Shown: positions 26,914 to 36,095 of the stretch, one piece after another
Layout: each line of letters opens with the position of its first letter
Position numbering within the stretch: position 1 is the first letter of the stretch
Source of the DNA: Pseudomonadota bacterium
Lineage (GTDB): Bacteria; Pseudomonadota; Alphaproteobacteria; Rickettsiales; UBA1997
DNA: 37,958 nt
NCBI GenBank assembly: GCA_009925685.1
Contig: RFYG01000003.1
Coordinates: forward strand, 1-37,958
Direction: 5' to 3'
Notes under the pieces: generated by a model
Told to the model about the DNA's origin: nothing
The model's database searches: none
The model's input: only the letters and a program-made list of their open reading frames with translations
Position numbers and translations under genes: made by a program

Positions 26914-27801
26914 CTAGACGGTGTTGGCCCCAGATATAATATCAATTAACTCTTTAGTGATATTAGCTTGCCTCGTGCGGTTGTATACAAGTGTTAGATT
27001 TTTAATCATTTTGCCAGCATTATTACTAGCGGATTCCATTGCAGACATTCTGGCGCCTTGTTCAGATGCGCTATTTTCAAGTAATTGATTATATATCTGT
27101 ATGGTAATGTTGCGAGGTAAAAGTTCTTGAAGAACTGCTTCTTCGCTTGGTTCATAGTTTATTGGCGATTCAAGGTTTGATAAGTTTGGGTTATAGCTTA
27201 TTGGTGCAGGAATAATTTGATTACAAACTTGTTCTTGCGATATCGCTGATTTAAATTTGCTATAAATAACCTCGCAGACATCAAATTCATTGTTGTCGAA
27301 TAAGTTTATTATTTTATTGCTAAGGCTTTCGGCGATATCAATATTGATATTATTCCTAAAAATTCCATTAACGCATTCAATTATTTTCTTGCCGTAAATT
27401 CCCTTTAATTGTTCGAAGGCTTTTTTGCCGATACAAAGAATTTTAACATCTCTTCCTTGCGAAATTAAGTCATTAATTTTGTTTTTTGCAAATTTAACAG
27501 TTGAACTATTGAGCCCCCCGCACAAACCTCTGTCTGATGATATTACTATCAGAAGGTGTTTTTCGTTACTGCCTTTTCCGGTTAGAAGAGGAAATTTATC
27601 ATTTAGACCACCTCGAACAGATATATTTGAAGCGAGATCAGAGGTCATTTCACGAATTTTTTCAGCATATGGTCTTGATACTTCAACGAGGTGCTTTGCT
27701 TTTTTTAAACGCGACGCTGCAACCATCTTCATGGCTTTGGTCATTTTTTGCGTAGACTTAACTGATTTAATTCTAGTTTTAAGAGTTTTTAAATTTGCCA
27801 T
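26914..27801 (-). CDS. atpG: F0F1 ATP synthase gamma subunit
   Basis: The central rotor stalk of F1. The conserved N-terminal helix is TQKMTKAMKMVAASRLKKA and the middle has ISSDRGLCGGLNS. The C-terminal helix is RMSAMESASNNAGKMIKNL, then NRTRQANITKELIDIISGA. The 295-residue length is normal. It follows atpA by 58 bases on the minus strand. The usual next genes atpD and atpC are missing here; truB follows 8 bases after atpG. Confidence 0.96.
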   Translation of the reverse strand: MANLKTLKTRIKSVKSTQKMTKAMKMVAASRLKKAKHLVEVSRPYAEKIREMTSDLASNISVRGGLNDKFPLLTGKGSNEKHLLIVISSDRGLCGGLNSSTVKFAKNKINDLISQGRDVKILCIGKKAFEQLKGIYGKKIIECVNGIFRNNINIDIAESLSNKIINLFDNNEFDVCEVIYSKFKSAISQEQVCNQIIPAPISYNPNLSNLESPINYEPSEEAVLQELLPRNITIQIYNQLLENSASEQGARMSAMESASNNAGKMIKNLTLVYNRTRQANITKELIDIISGANTV

Positions 27802-27859
27802 ATTATTTTTGATGACAACAGATAATTTGAATTAGCTAGTTGTAATAAAATTATTTTGT

Positions 27860-29455
27860 TTATTTTGATTCGTGCTTGAGCCTATCATTCAGTCCAACGT
27901 GATCAACGTGGTTTGAGGGTGAATGATTGATGAAAGTTGCAACAAACTCTTCAATAATCTTCTTAAGATTAGTTTCGGTTTCATCGGTAATTTTTTGCTC
28001 TTTTTTAATTGAGGCAAGAATTTCAGGCTTAGAAGCTTTGATTTTTCTCATTAGCTCGGCTTCAAATTTTGTAACCTCTTTTGAGGTAATTTTATCGAGA
28101 TAGCCTTTTACTCCAGAATAAATTGAGACGACTTGTTCTTCAAAGCCCATTGGAGAATATTGGTTTTGTTTGAGAAGTTCTGTAAGTTTTCGACCCTTAT
28201 CAAGAAGTTTTTGTGTTGCTGTATCAAGATCCGAGCCAAATTGAGCGAATGCTTCAAGCTCTCGAAACTGCGCAAGATCAAGTTTTATTGTTCCAGCGAC
28301 TTGCTTCATAGCTTTAGTTTGAGCAGCCGAGCCCACGCGAGAAACTGATAAACCAACATTCACTGCCGGCTTTATGCCTTTATAAAATAATTCAGTTTCT
28401 AGAAATATTTGCCCATCAGTTATGGAAATTACATTTGTTGGAATGTACGCCGACACATCGCCCGCTTGAGTTTCAATGATTGGAAGTGCAGTTAATGAGC
28501 CACCACCCATCTCTTTTGACATTTTAGCTGCTCGCTCTAAGAGGCGCGAATGTATGTAAAATACATCTCCCGGATAAGCCTCACGACCTGGTGGACGACG
28601 AAGAAGTAGAGACATTTCTCGATATGCAACCGCGTGTTTACTGAGATCGTCGTAGGCAACAAGTGCATGCATTCCATTGTCTCTGAAATATTCTCCAATC
28701 GTGCAACCCGTATATGGAGCAAAAAACTGAAGAGCTGAAGCTTCTGATGCGGTTGCTGAAACAACCACCGAGTATTTCATGGCGCCAGCGTCTTCAAGAG
28801 TTTTGACGATTTGCGCAACTGTTGATCTTTTTTGACCAATTGCCACATAAATACAATAAAGTTTTTTGCTTTCATCGTTTTCATTGTGGGCAGATGCTTG
28901 ATTAATAAAGGTATCGATTACGATAGCAGTTTTGCCAGTTTGGCGATCGCCAATAATTAGCTCCCTTTGACCACGACCGACTGGAATAAGGCTATCAATC
29001 GCTTTAATTCCAGTTTGCATCGGCTCCGAAACTGATTGACGAGCAATAATTCCTGGGGCTTTAACTTCGACTCGGCGATATTCAGAGGCTAGGATTGGTC
29101 CTTTTCCGTCAATCGGATTACCAAGGGCATCGACTACCCTTCCTAATAAACCTTTTCCAACTGGGACTTCAACGATTTTGCCGGTTCTTTTAACGCTAGA
29201 ACCTTCTTTGATCTTTTGTGAATCGCCAAAAATAACTATTCCAACGTTATCTGATTCAAGGTTAAGAGCCATTCCCTTGACCCCCCCTTCAAACTCAACT
29301 AATTCACCAGCTTGAACATTATCAAGTCCGTATACTTTGGCGATTCCATCGCCAACTTTAATAACTTCGCCAACCTCTTTTAGTTCTGCGGAAGAGTGAA
29401 AATTTTCAATTGTTTTTTGTAAAATACTCGAAAACTCTTCGACTTTAAATTCCAT
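27860..29455 (-). CDS. atpA: F0F1 ATP synthase alpha subunit
   Basis: The regulatory nucleotide-binding subunit of F1. The P-loop is [17 protein letters not shown] near residue 170. [20 protein letters not shown] and the C-terminal signature around [17 protein letters not shown] are intact. At 531 residues it is about 20 longer than typical, due to a His/Asn-containing C-terminal tail ([19 protein letters not shown]). The start [19 protein letters not shown] fits the family. atpH lies 118 bases upstream. Confidence 0.97.
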   Translation of the reverse strand: MEFKVEEFSSILQKTIENFHSSAELKEVGEVIKVGDGIAKVYGLDNVQAGELVEFEGGVKGMALNLESDNVGIVIFGDSQKIKEGSSVKRTGKIVEVPVGKGLLGRVVDALGNPIDGKGPILASEYRRVEVKAPGIIARQSVSEPMQTGIKAIDSLIPVGRGQRELIIGDRQTGKTAIVIDTFINQASAHNENDESKKLYCIYVAIGQKRSTVAQIVKTLEDAGAMKYSVVVSATASEASALQFFAPYTGCTIGEYFRDNGMHALVAYDDLSKHAVAYREMSLLLRRPPGREAYPGDVFYIHSRLLERAAKMSKEMGGGSLTALPIIETQAGDVSAYIPTNVISITDGQIFLETELFYKGIKPAVNVGLSVSRVGSAAQTKAMKQVAGTIKLDLAQFRELEAFAQFGSDLDTATQKLLDKGRKLTELLKQNQYSPMGFEEQVVSIYSGVKGYLDKITSKEVTKFEAELMRKIKASKPEILASIKKEQKITDETETNLKKIIEEFVATFINHSPSNHVDHVGLNDRLKHESK

Positions 29456-29573
29456 ATTTAGTTTTTATTTTGTTAATTGATTGATTTGATTGTTTTGTAG
29501 TGGAGTAAATTTTGTAAAATTTGGCCGGCATTTTAGGAACAAAATTTGTAAATGCAAGAAGGCTTTTGGATGA

Positions 29574-30113
29574 TTAATTTATTGCCGATAGACACTCTTT
29601 TTGAATTTGCTCTAAATGATTTTTGAGGCTAGCATCAATAACTTTTGAACCGATTTTAATTTGCAAGCCACCAAGAATTTTTGGAGATAGAGTATGTTTT
29701 AAAAGAATTTTTTTATCGGGATAGGATTTTTCAAGAAGAATTTTAATATTTTCTATGTTTAAACCTACAGTAGAAACAACCTCAACCTCAAGAATTTTTT
29801 TATAATCGCGAGCCATTCTGTTAAATTCTTCGTGGATTTCTGGAAAAAGATTCAGGCGACGATTTTTGACAATTGAAGCAAAGAAATTGGAGGTTAGGTT
29901 GCCTAATTTGAATCTTGAAGTGACCTCATTAATAATTTTGATCATGTCATTTTTTGAAATTACTGGGTTTTTTAATTCCTGCGCAAAACTGTTGCTAAAG
30001 TTTTTTCTAAAAACTTCGAGTTCTTCGGAGATTTTGTCGATTGAGTTGTTGTTTTTTGATGCTAGAAATAAAGTTTTAGCATATGTTTTGGCGATTACTG
30101 ATACTCTAGGCAT
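29574..30113 (-). CDS. atpH: F0F1 ATP synthase delta subunit
   Basis: The peripheral stalk cap that joins F1 to the b subunits. At 179 residues it is normal. The N-terminal AKTYAKTLFLASKNNNSIDK and the C-terminal GLQIKIGSKVIDASLKNHLE fit the OSCP/delta family. It is the first gene of the minus-strand run atpH-atpA-atpG-truB-rpsO-pnp. The promoter should lie in the 186 AT-rich bases to rlmE, where I see no convincing minus-strand -35/-10 pair. Confidence 0.95.
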   Translation of the reverse strand: MPRVSVIAKTYAKTLFLASKNNNSIDKISEELEVFRKNFSNSFAQELKNPVISKNDMIKIINEVTSRFKLGNLTSNFFASIVKNRRLNLFPEIHEEFNRMARDYKKILEVEVVSTVGLNIENIKILLEKSYPDKKILLKHTLSPKILGGLQIKIGSKVIDASLKNHLEQIQKECLSAIN

Positions 30114-30299
30114 TGTATAATGGGTTTAGGATTGTTAATTGGTTATTAAGCAGTGATAAAAATAAAATAATCCCAGTTTCAATGAAATATTAAAACTGTA
30201 AAAATTTTTAAAATATTAAGCTAATAACGAGAATTTTTTTAAGAGAATTTTTTATATTTTATTGACACGAAAAATAAAATGCAATGGCACCATATAAAT

Positions 30300-30995
30300 T
30301 TATTTTGGACTTAAATTATCAGTATTTTTAGCTTTAAATCCTTGAGCAACTAAATAGGTTTCAGATGAATCTTTTCGTGATGAATCGGGTTTAAAATATT
30401 TAACTTTAGTAAAATTTTCTCTAAGTAATTTTAAAACTCCCTCTGAACTACCACCTTGGAAGATTTTTCCTACAAAGCTTCCGTTGTTTTTTAAAATTTT
30501 GTTAGCGAGTTTTAGCGATTGTTCCAATAAATCAATAATTCTTAAATGGTCAGTATTATGGTCACCAGTAGTGTTTGAGGCCATATCGCTTAAAACTAAA
30601 TCGCAATGACCATTTTTATTAAATTTAATTTTTTTTAATTCGTTAATAATTTTCTCGTCGGCATCTTTTTCTAAAAAATCAAGTTGTAAAAAATTAACTC
30701 CCGCAATTGGAGGAATTTCGAGTAAATCAATAGCCACAATGTTTCCCATGCCAACTTTTTCGACGCAATATTGGCTCCATCCACCGGGGGCGCATCCCAA
30801 ATCAACCACAATTTTATTTTTTTTGAATAGATTAAATTTTTTATCAATCTCGATGATTTTGAATGTTGCTCTAGATCTCCAGCCCTCAATTTTTGCTCTT
30901 TCAACAAATGGGTCATTCACTTGGCGTAAAAGCCATTTTTGGGATGATTTTGAAAATTTTTTGCTTTTCTTTAAAGTTTGGAATTTTTGGGGCAT
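30300..30995 (-). CDS. rlmE: 23S rRNA (uridine-2'-O-)methyltransferase
   Basis: The RrmJ/FtsJ-type heat-shock-associated methyltransferase acting on U2552 of 23S rRNA in the 50S subunit. The SAM site is VVDLGCAPGGWSQYCVEKVG near residue 63. The K-D-K-E catalytic tetrad is visible: Lys in WRSRATFK, Asp in VLSDMASN, Lys in FVGKIFQGG and Glu in SSETYLVAQGFK. The 231-residue length is normal. A Trm112-like gene ends 34 bases upstream on the same strand. Confidence 0.94.
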   Translation of the reverse strand: MPQKFQTLKKSKKFSKSSQKWLLRQVNDPFVERAKIEGWRSRATFKIIEIDKKFNLFKKNKIVVDLGCAPGGWSQYCVEKVGMGNIVAIDLLEIPPIAGVNFLQLDFLEKDADEKIINELKKIKFNKNGHCDLVLSDMASNTTGDHNTDHLRIIDLLEQSLKLANKILKNNGSFVGKIFQGGSSEGVLKLLRENFTKVKYFKPDSSRKDSSETYLVAQGFKAKNTDNLSPK

Positions 30996-31029
30996 GAGGA
31001 ATATTTGGGATTTAAATTATTTTAAAAAT

Positions 31030-31242
31030 CTAATCTAGTTTACGAGCTTTGTCAATCAACATAATCGCTATGCCGTCAATAATTGGATAAGACAATTTTG
31101 ATTCTAAACTTATTAGTTTTTGATCTTTTGAGTCGTAAACTAATTTAGATTTTGATTGCGGGCATCGTAAAATTTCTAAAATTTTGGGATTAAAATTATT
31201 TTTAGGTGAATTATTGGAATTTTTTATCATGGTAAATTTCAA
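31030..31242 (-). CDS. Trm112-like (UPF0434/YcaR) family protein
   Basis: A 70-residue protein. The core LEILRCPQSKSKLVYDSKDQ followed by LSYPIIDGIAIMLIDKARKL matches bacterial Trm112/YcaR proteins. Only the first of the zinc-type cysteines is present, as in many alphaproteobacterial members. Eukaryotic Trm112 activates methyltransferases; the bacterial role is poorly defined. Its position beside rlmE, a methyltransferase, is suggestive but unproven. The ATG at 31242 is preferred, though an internal start nearer the core is possible. Confidence 0.8.
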   Translation of the reverse strand: MKFTMIKNSNNSPKNNFNPKILEILRCPQSKSKLVYDSKDQKLISLESKLSYPIIDGIAIMLIDKARKLD

Positions 31243-31339
31243 TTTATGAACTTGATTTTGTTATTGCTCTCAATAAGCTTAAGGCGCATTAAAATTGCTT
31301 AATCATATTAGTCCTTTTCTTAAATTAAATTAAAAATTT

Positions 31340-31416
31340 CGGGGTGTAGCGCAGCCTGGTAGCGCACAAGGCTGGGGGTCTTGTGGTCGCTGGTTCAAAT
31401 CCAGTCACCCCGACCA
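31340..31416 (+). tRNA. tRNA-Pro(GGG)
   Basis: A complete 77-base cloverleaf with the CCA end encoded. The acceptor is CGGGGTG pairing with CACCCCG, with the typical proline C1-G72 pair. The D arm is GCGCAGCCTGGTAGCGC, and the anticodon stem CAAGG/TCTTG encloses CTGGGGG, giving anticodon GGG. The T arm is CTGGTTCAAATCCAG. It stands 19 bases upstream of the agmatinase gene on the same strand and may be transcribed with it. Confidence 0.95.
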
Positions 31417-31435
31417 ATATTTTATCATAAAACTT

Positions 31436-32428
31436 ATGACAAACAAAAAAAAATTATCTTTAAAAACTTCAAAAAAAACATTGGGTTCGATAGCTACCAA
31501 ATCCCAAAAAAAATTATTTAATTCATTTGATTTTGTTGCGCAAAAAAATGGTTTTCTTGGTATTGAAGAGAGTTATCTAAATTCACCCCAAGACGCTAAA
31601 GTTGTGGTTGTGCCCTTCGGTCTTGAAAAATCAGTTAGTTACGGTGGTGGAACTAAAAATGGTCCGCAAGCTATTATCAAAGCTTCGCATCAAGCCGAAT
31701 TATTTGATGAAGAATTTTGGTGTGAACCATTCAGGCAATATGGTGTCGCCACAATGAAAGCGCCGAAAATTGATTATAACTCAGTCGCTAAATCTCTTGA
31801 CCAGCTCGAAAATATTACTGAGGCGTTAATTGACGCCGATAAATTCCCGTTAATTCTTGGTGGCGAGCATTCTATAACTGCCGGTTCAATTCGTCCCTTC
31901 GTAAAAAAATATCCTGATTTGGCGATTTTACATTTTGATGCCCACGCTGATTTACGAGATGGCTACGACGGTGAACATTTTTCTCATGCTTCGGCGCTTC
32001 GAAGAGTAATGGATCACCCAATTTCAACGCTAATTTCATGCGGTATTCGCAATATTTCGGCTTCGGAAATTCCTTATCTCGAAAATAATTCAAAGCGCAT
32101 CACTATTCATTTTGCCAAGGATAAGCATGAGTGGGATTATAAAAAAATCGTGGCACCTCTTAAAGGTCGCAATGTTTTTTTAACTTTTGATATTGATGGT
32201 TTTGATTCGGGAATTATGCAAGCTACCGGAACCCCAGAGCCGGGCGGTCTTTTGTGGTATGATGCAATTAATATTATCAAAGAAGCTTCAAAAATTTGTA
32301 ATTTTGTTGGAGCCGATGTTGTTGAGTTGGCGCCGGTTAAAAGCCTTCACTCATGTGATTTTTTGACCGCTAAATTATGCTATAAAATTTTATCTTTTGC
32401 CTTAGCCAAACCCAAAAAAAAATTTTAA
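31436..32428 (+). CDS. speB: agmatinase (ureohydrolase family)
   Basis: A binuclear manganese hydrolase; agmatinases split agmatine to putrescine and urea. The metal ligands are visible in LILGGEHSITAGS near residue 141, ILHFDAHADLRDGYDGE near 165 and FLTFDIDGFDSG near 253. TPEPGGLLWYD is a typical ureohydrolase end motif. At 330 residues it has a Lys-rich N-terminal stretch of about 35 residues before the core. Other ureohydrolases (guanidinobutyrase, formiminoglutamase) share these motifs, so the substrate is less certain than the family. No speA is nearby. Confidence 0.85.
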   Translation: MTNKKKLSLKTSKKTLGSIATKSQKKLFNSFDFVAQKNGFLGIEESYLNSPQDAKVVVVPFGLEKSVSYGGGTKNGPQAIIKASHQAELFDEEFWCEPFRQYGVATMKAPKIDYNSVAKSLDQLENITEALIDADKFPLILGGEHSITAGSIRPFVKKYPDLAILHFDAHADLRDGYDGEHFSHASALRRVMDHPISTLISCGIRNISASEIPYLENNSKRITIHFAKDKHEWDYKKIVAPLKGRNVFLTFDIDGFDSGIMQATGTPEPGGLLWYDAINIIKEASKICNFVGADVVELAPVKSLHSCDFLTAKLCYKILSFALAKPKKKF

Positions 32429-32463
32429 TCCCTAAAAAATTTCAATTAGATCAATAAATTTAA

Positions 32464-33492
32464 GTGTTAATAAAAAAATCTAAATCAGACTTCATAAACG
32501 GTATTAAAATCGAAAAAGGTAAGCGCTACCGGATTAATCTCGATATGGGTAGAATGCACGATTTTACTGATCTGAAAATGCCAATCGAAGTTGTTTCCGG
32601 CAAAAAAGATGGCCCCACCATTTTTATTTGTTCAACTATTCATGGCGACGAAATTAATGGTATCGAAATAGTTAGGACTTTACTCGACTTGATCGATATA
32701 AAAACTATGGCGGGTAAGCTTATTGCCATCCCGATTGTCAATATTTTTGGCTTTAACGACCATTCGCGATATTTGCCAGATCGACGTGATTTAAATCGTT
32801 GTTTTCCGGGTATTAAAAATGGTTCTTTGGCATCGCAACTTGCTTATAAATTTATGCAAGAAATTGTTTTAAAATCAGATTTTGGTATTGATATACATAG
32901 CGGTTCTTTACATCGTATTAATTTTCCACAAATTAGAACTGATATGGAAAATAATGTTGATCTCGAGTTGGCAAAAGTTTTTAACGCGCCGGCCATAGTT
33001 AATTCAAATCTTCGCGATGGCTCTCTTCGAAACGCCGGTTCCCAAGCCAATATTCCAATTATAGTTTATGAAGCTGGTGAAATTTTGAGGTTTGATCAAG
33101 AAGCTGTCAAAATTGGTCTCAGAGGAATTTTTAATGTCATGAAAAAAATCGGCATGATTTCAAAAATTCCATCAAAATTAGAGTTTAAAAACAAAAATCA
33201 AATTTTTTTAGCGCGATCTAGTTCTTGGATTAGAGCTTCTCAAAGTGGAATTTTTTTGGCAAATGTAAAATTGGGTGACAAAATTAAAAAATCCCAAATT
33301 CTTGGTACGATTTCGAATCCTTTTGGCGAAAATAAGTTTGATATTATTGCTGGCGATGACGGGTTAGTTATTGGCCTGACAATGATGCCATTGGTCAATA
33401 AGGGTGACGCTTTGCTTCATTTAGCTTCGTCTAAAAAACTGACAGTCAAAGAAAATTTTACCAATGATTCGCAAAATTTAGTGATGGATTAA
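32464..33492 (+). CDS. succinylglutamate desuccinylase/aspartoacylase family protein
   Basis: An M14-like zinc carboxypeptidase/deacylase of 342 residues. The first zinc motif is ICSTIHGDEINGIEIV near residue 56. RYLPDRRDLNRCFPG near residue 100 carries the substrate arginines. GIDIHSGS near residue 141 supplies the third zinc ligand. The C-terminal part (SGIFLANVKLGDKIKKSQIL) resembles a biotinyl/barrel-like cap seen in the family. The start is GTG 32464; no ATG lies nearby. The substrate is unknown. Members often sit beside RimK-like ligases, none of which is seen here. Its stop codon overlaps the stop of the convergent glycosyltransferase by two bases. Confidence 0.82.
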   Translation: MLIKKSKSDFINGIKIEKGKRYRINLDMGRMHDFTDLKMPIEVVSGKKDGPTIFICSTIHGDEINGIEIVRTLLDLIDIKTMAGKLIAIPIVNIFGFNDHSRYLPDRRDLNRCFPGIKNGSLASQLAYKFMQEIVLKSDFGIDIHSGSLHRINFPQIRTDMENNVDLELAKVFNAPAIVNSNLRDGSLRNAGSQANIPIIVYEAGEILRFDQEAVKIGLRGIFNVMKKIGMISKIPSKLEFKNKNQIFLARSSSWIRASQSGIFLANVKLGDKIKKSQILGTISNPFGENKFDIIAGDDGLVIGLTMMPLVNKGDALLHLASSKKLTVKENFTNDSQNLVMD

Positions 33493-34280
33493 TGGCTGTT
33501 TTTTTGAAGCTCTTGCGCCCTAAAATATTCTCTAGTTTTAATAATTTTAACAAATCTTGAAAAGGCATATAAGTAACTGTAAGTAATGCCGTCGATCCCA
33601 TAAATAAAATAGCGACGTATTATATAAGCTTTTAAAAATGCCATCGATGGCGAAAATAATGCTTTAAAATATGATGGGCATCGACCTTTATTAAAGCTAT
33701 CAAGTGCTTGCATAGATGAGTATGAATTTATTTTATCAATCCAATGTTTAAAATCCCGAAAAGATTGATGAAAAATAATATTTTTTAGTTGAAGAATTTT
33801 AGAATTATTTTTATTCCTAACCACTACAGAATCATGAACTGAGCTATCTTTAAAACCAGCTAAATCTTTGCGGTAAAGTCTGAGTTGATTGTAAAAATAA
33901 GCTAATTTTTTGGGGTGTTTTTCAAAACGAAATTTATTGACGATTTTAACCTTAAAACCGGCGATATTTTCTGCAATTGGTTGATTAAAAGTGGATTTAA
34001 TTTCTTGAGTAAGTTCATGAGAAATTTCTTCATCAGCATCGATGTTTAAAACCCAATTATTTCGACATAAATTTTCGCCAAAAATTTTTTGCAAACCATA
34101 ACCCTTCCACTCGTTAAAAACTACTTTGGCACCACAGGATTCAGCAATTGCAGTGGTTTTATCGCTACTTCCAGAATCGATAACTATAATTTCATCGGCA
34201 ATTTCTTTGCACGCCAAAATTATTGTAGCGATTCGATCTTCTTCATTTTTGGTAATAATAAAAACTGAAATTGGATTCAT
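33489..34280 (-). CDS. family 2 glycosyltransferase (WaaE/KdtX-like)
   Basis: A 263-residue GT-A fold enzyme. The N-terminal ISVFIITKNEEDRIATII and EIIVIDSGSSDKTTAIAE form the nucleotide-sugar site. WVLNIDADEEISHEL near residue 76 gives the DxD-type metal motif. The overall pattern is that of lipopolysaccharide core beta-1,4-glucosyltransferases (WaaE/KdtX family), so a role in the envelope is likely, but the donor and acceptor cannot be told. It is divergent from the DsbA-like gene with 87 bases between starts. Confidence 0.87.
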   Translation of the reverse strand: MNPISVFIITKNEEDRIATIILACKEIADEIIVIDSGSSDKTTAIAESCGAKVVFNEWKGYGLQKIFGENLCRNNWVLNIDADEEISHELTQEIKSTFNQPIAENIAGFKVKIVNKFRFEKHPKKLAYFYNQLRLYRKDLAGFKDSSVHDSVVVRNKNNSKILQLKNIIFHQSFRDFKHWIDKINSYSSMQALDSFNKGRCPSYFKALFSPSMAFLKAYIIRRYFIYGIDGITYSYLYAFSRFVKIIKTREYFRAQELQKNSH

Positions 34281-34367
34281 AAATTTGTTGATTTAATTTT
34301 GGGCCAACAATATTCTTCGCGACATCATTTTCAATTTATTTTTCTAATAAATTTCTCATCAAAAATT

Positions 34368-35150
34368 ATGAAAAAACTTGCTAAGAAAAAGCTTATTATT
34401 TTGGCTTCGGTGGTTGCTCTTATTGGTTTTGGGGCTTTAGTTGTAAACAATTATAAAACTAAAACATCTTTTAAATACTCAAACAAAAGTGCCGAAGATC
34501 TCAAGCCCCAACAAAATCCGCAAGATCCGGTTAATAGTGCCATAATTGAAGACGCTAAAGCTCAAGATGAATTGCGAAAAAACAGTGAACTACTCAAAAT
34601 TCTTCCCGAAGATTATGTTATCGGCGATAAAAATGCTCCAGTTATAATGATCGAATACGCCTCTTTGTCGTGTCCGCATTGCGCTACTTTTGTGCGTGAG
34701 TCATATGAAAAGCTCAAGAACGAATATTTTGATTCTGGTAAAGTTGCTTTTATTTTTCGTAATTTTCCACTCAATCACCCAGCCCTTGCTGGAGCCATGC
34801 TTGCTGAGTGTCAAGCTCAAGATAATCCACAAAATTCGGCTGAAAAATATTATAGTGTGATAAAAATTTTGTTTAGAACTCAAGATAGTTGGGCTTTTGA
34901 TCAAAAATTTATCGAAAAACTAGAATCGATTTTTAAACTTGACGGCATGAGTTCAGAAAGATTTAGCGCTTGCGTAAACAACAAATCCTTGCAAGAAAAA
35001 ATTCTTAAACATCGCATGGAAGTTGCTAAGTCCCTCTTCATAAAATCAACGCCAAGTTTTTTTGTTAATGGCGAAGCTTCCGAAGGTTATATTGATTATG
35101 TTACTTTAAAAAAATTGATCGACAAAAAATTAGAAGAATCTAAAAAATAG
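34368..35150 (+). CDS. DsbA-like thiol:disulfide interchange protein
   Basis: A 260-residue membrane-anchored thioredoxin-fold protein. Residues about 8-27 form a hydrophobic signal anchor (LIILASVVALIGFGALVVN) preceded by lysines. The redox site is SLSCPHCATF near residue 102, a CPHC motif as in DsbA, and a cis-Pro region is seen in KSTPSFFVNGE. It probably catalyses disulfide formation in the periplasm. ATG 34368 is chosen over a start 69 bases upstream because it begins right at a normal signal sequence. The ABC ATPase gene starts 3 bases after its stop. Confidence 0.88.
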   Translation: MKKLAKKKLIILASVVALIGFGALVVNNYKTKTSFKYSNKSAEDLKPQQNPQDPVNSAIIEDAKAQDELRKNSELLKILPEDYVIGDKNAPVIMIEYASLSCPHCATFVRESYEKLKNEYFDSGKVAFIFRNFPLNHPALAGAMLAECQAQDNPQNSAEKYYSVIKILFRTQDSWAFDQKFIEKLESIFKLDGMSSERFSACVNNKSLQEKILKHRMEVAKSLFIKSTPSFFVNGEASEGYIDYVTLKKLIDKKLEESKK

Positions 35151-35153
35151 TTA

Positions 35154-35918
35154 ATGTCTGCTAAAATCGAAATCAAAAACCTGCACAAAAATTTTTCTAA
35201 AAAAGAGGTTCTTAGTGGAGTTGACCTAAGTGTTGATAAGTCTAGCTCGTTGGTAATATTGGGGGGTTCTGGCAGTGGTAAATCTGTATTAATCAAAATA
35301 ATTTCTGGTCTTATTGAGCCTAGTTCCGGTTCTATAAATATTGATGGTCAAAATATTTTATCTTTTAATTCAAAACAAAAAGATGAATTGATGCAAAAAA
35401 TTGGGTTTTTATTTCAAGGCGGTGCTCTATTTGATTCTCTTAGTGTCTGGGAAAATGTGGCCTTTCGTCTTATTCACCACCAAAAAATATCAAAGTTTGA
35501 TGCCAAGAAAATTGCTATTTCAAAACTAAATTCGGTTGGATTGAGTCAAAAAACCGCGGATTTATTGCCTTCCGAGCTTTCGGGCGGAATGCAAAAAAGA
35601 GTTTCTTTGGCCAGAGTAATTGCTTCTAATCCAGAAATTATTTTCTTTGATGAACCAACAACCGGACTCGATCCCATCATGGCCGATGTAATAAATGATT
35701 TAATAATTGCTAATTCCAAAGAGCTTGGCGCTACAACGATTACAATCACTCACGATATGCATTCTGCGCGCAAAATTTCCGATAAAATCGCTATGTTGTA
35801 TGAGGGGAAAATCATTTGGTGCGGAGATATAAAAGATCTCGATAATTCGGGTAACCCTTTTGTGGATCAATTCATTAACGGAAGAGCTAAAGGACCAATA
35901 AATTTTCTTCAAAAATAG
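35154..35918 (+). CDS. ABC transporter ATP-binding protein, MlaF-like
   Basis: A 254-residue ATPase. Walker A is VILGGSGSGKSVLIKII near residue 34. A Q-loop is in GFLFQGGALFDSLSVWENVA, the signature is ELSGGMQKRVSLARVIA near 142, Walker B is IIFFDEPTTGLDP, and the H-loop is TITHDMHSARKI. The FQGGALFDSLSVWENV block is characteristic of MlaF/Ttg2A, the ATPase of the outer-membrane lipid-asymmetry transporter. The usual mlaE and mlaD neighbours are absent; the gene is coupled instead to a DsbA-like gene and is the last protein gene before the tRNA-Phe locus. Confidence 0.87.
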   Translation: MSAKIEIKNLHKNFSKKEVLSGVDLSVDKSSSLVILGGSGSGKSVLIKIISGLIEPSSGSINIDGQNILSFNSKQKDELMQKIGFLFQGGALFDSLSVWENVAFRLIHHQKISKFDAKKIAISKLNSVGLSQKTADLLPSELSGGMQKRVSLARVIASNPEIIFFDEPTTGLDPIMADVINDLIIANSKELGATTITITHDMHSARKISDKIAMLYEGKIIWCGDIKDLDNSGNPFVDQFINGRAKGPINFLQK

Positions 35919-36022
35919 CAATTTCTCGTTTTTCGGTGAGTTATTTTCTTAAATCCTCTAAAATATTTAGTACGATTTTAATTGTAAAAACCCTAAAATT
36001 ATAATTTTGATTTGAGATTTGA

Positions 36023-36095
36023 GTGGTGCCCGAAAGTGGTGCCCGAAAGTGGTGCCCGAAAGTGGTGCCCGAAAGTGGTGCCCGAAAGTGGTGCC
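36023..36095. repeat. 13-bp tandem repeat abutting the tRNA-Phe 3' end
   Basis: Five perfect copies of GTGGTGCCCGAAA at 36023-36087, then a sixth partial copy GTGGTGCC (36088-36095). The partial copy is itself the 3' end of the tRNA-Phe gene plus one base. Read on the tRNA strand, the tRNA ends in GGCACCA followed by C, and each repeat is TTTCGGGCACCAC. So each unit repeats the terminal GGCACCAC of the tRNA region. No spacers occur, so it is not a CRISPR array. Confidence 0.95.

Noticed and set aside
30262-30298. TTGACA at 30262-30267 with TATAAA at 30293 as a plus-strand promoter
   Set aside because: The spacing is 25 bases, far from 17, and no plus-strand gene lies downstream (rlmE is on the minus strand).
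36023-36095. Possible CRISPR array
   Set aside because: The units are only 13 bp and directly contiguous with no spacers, and no cas gene is present.
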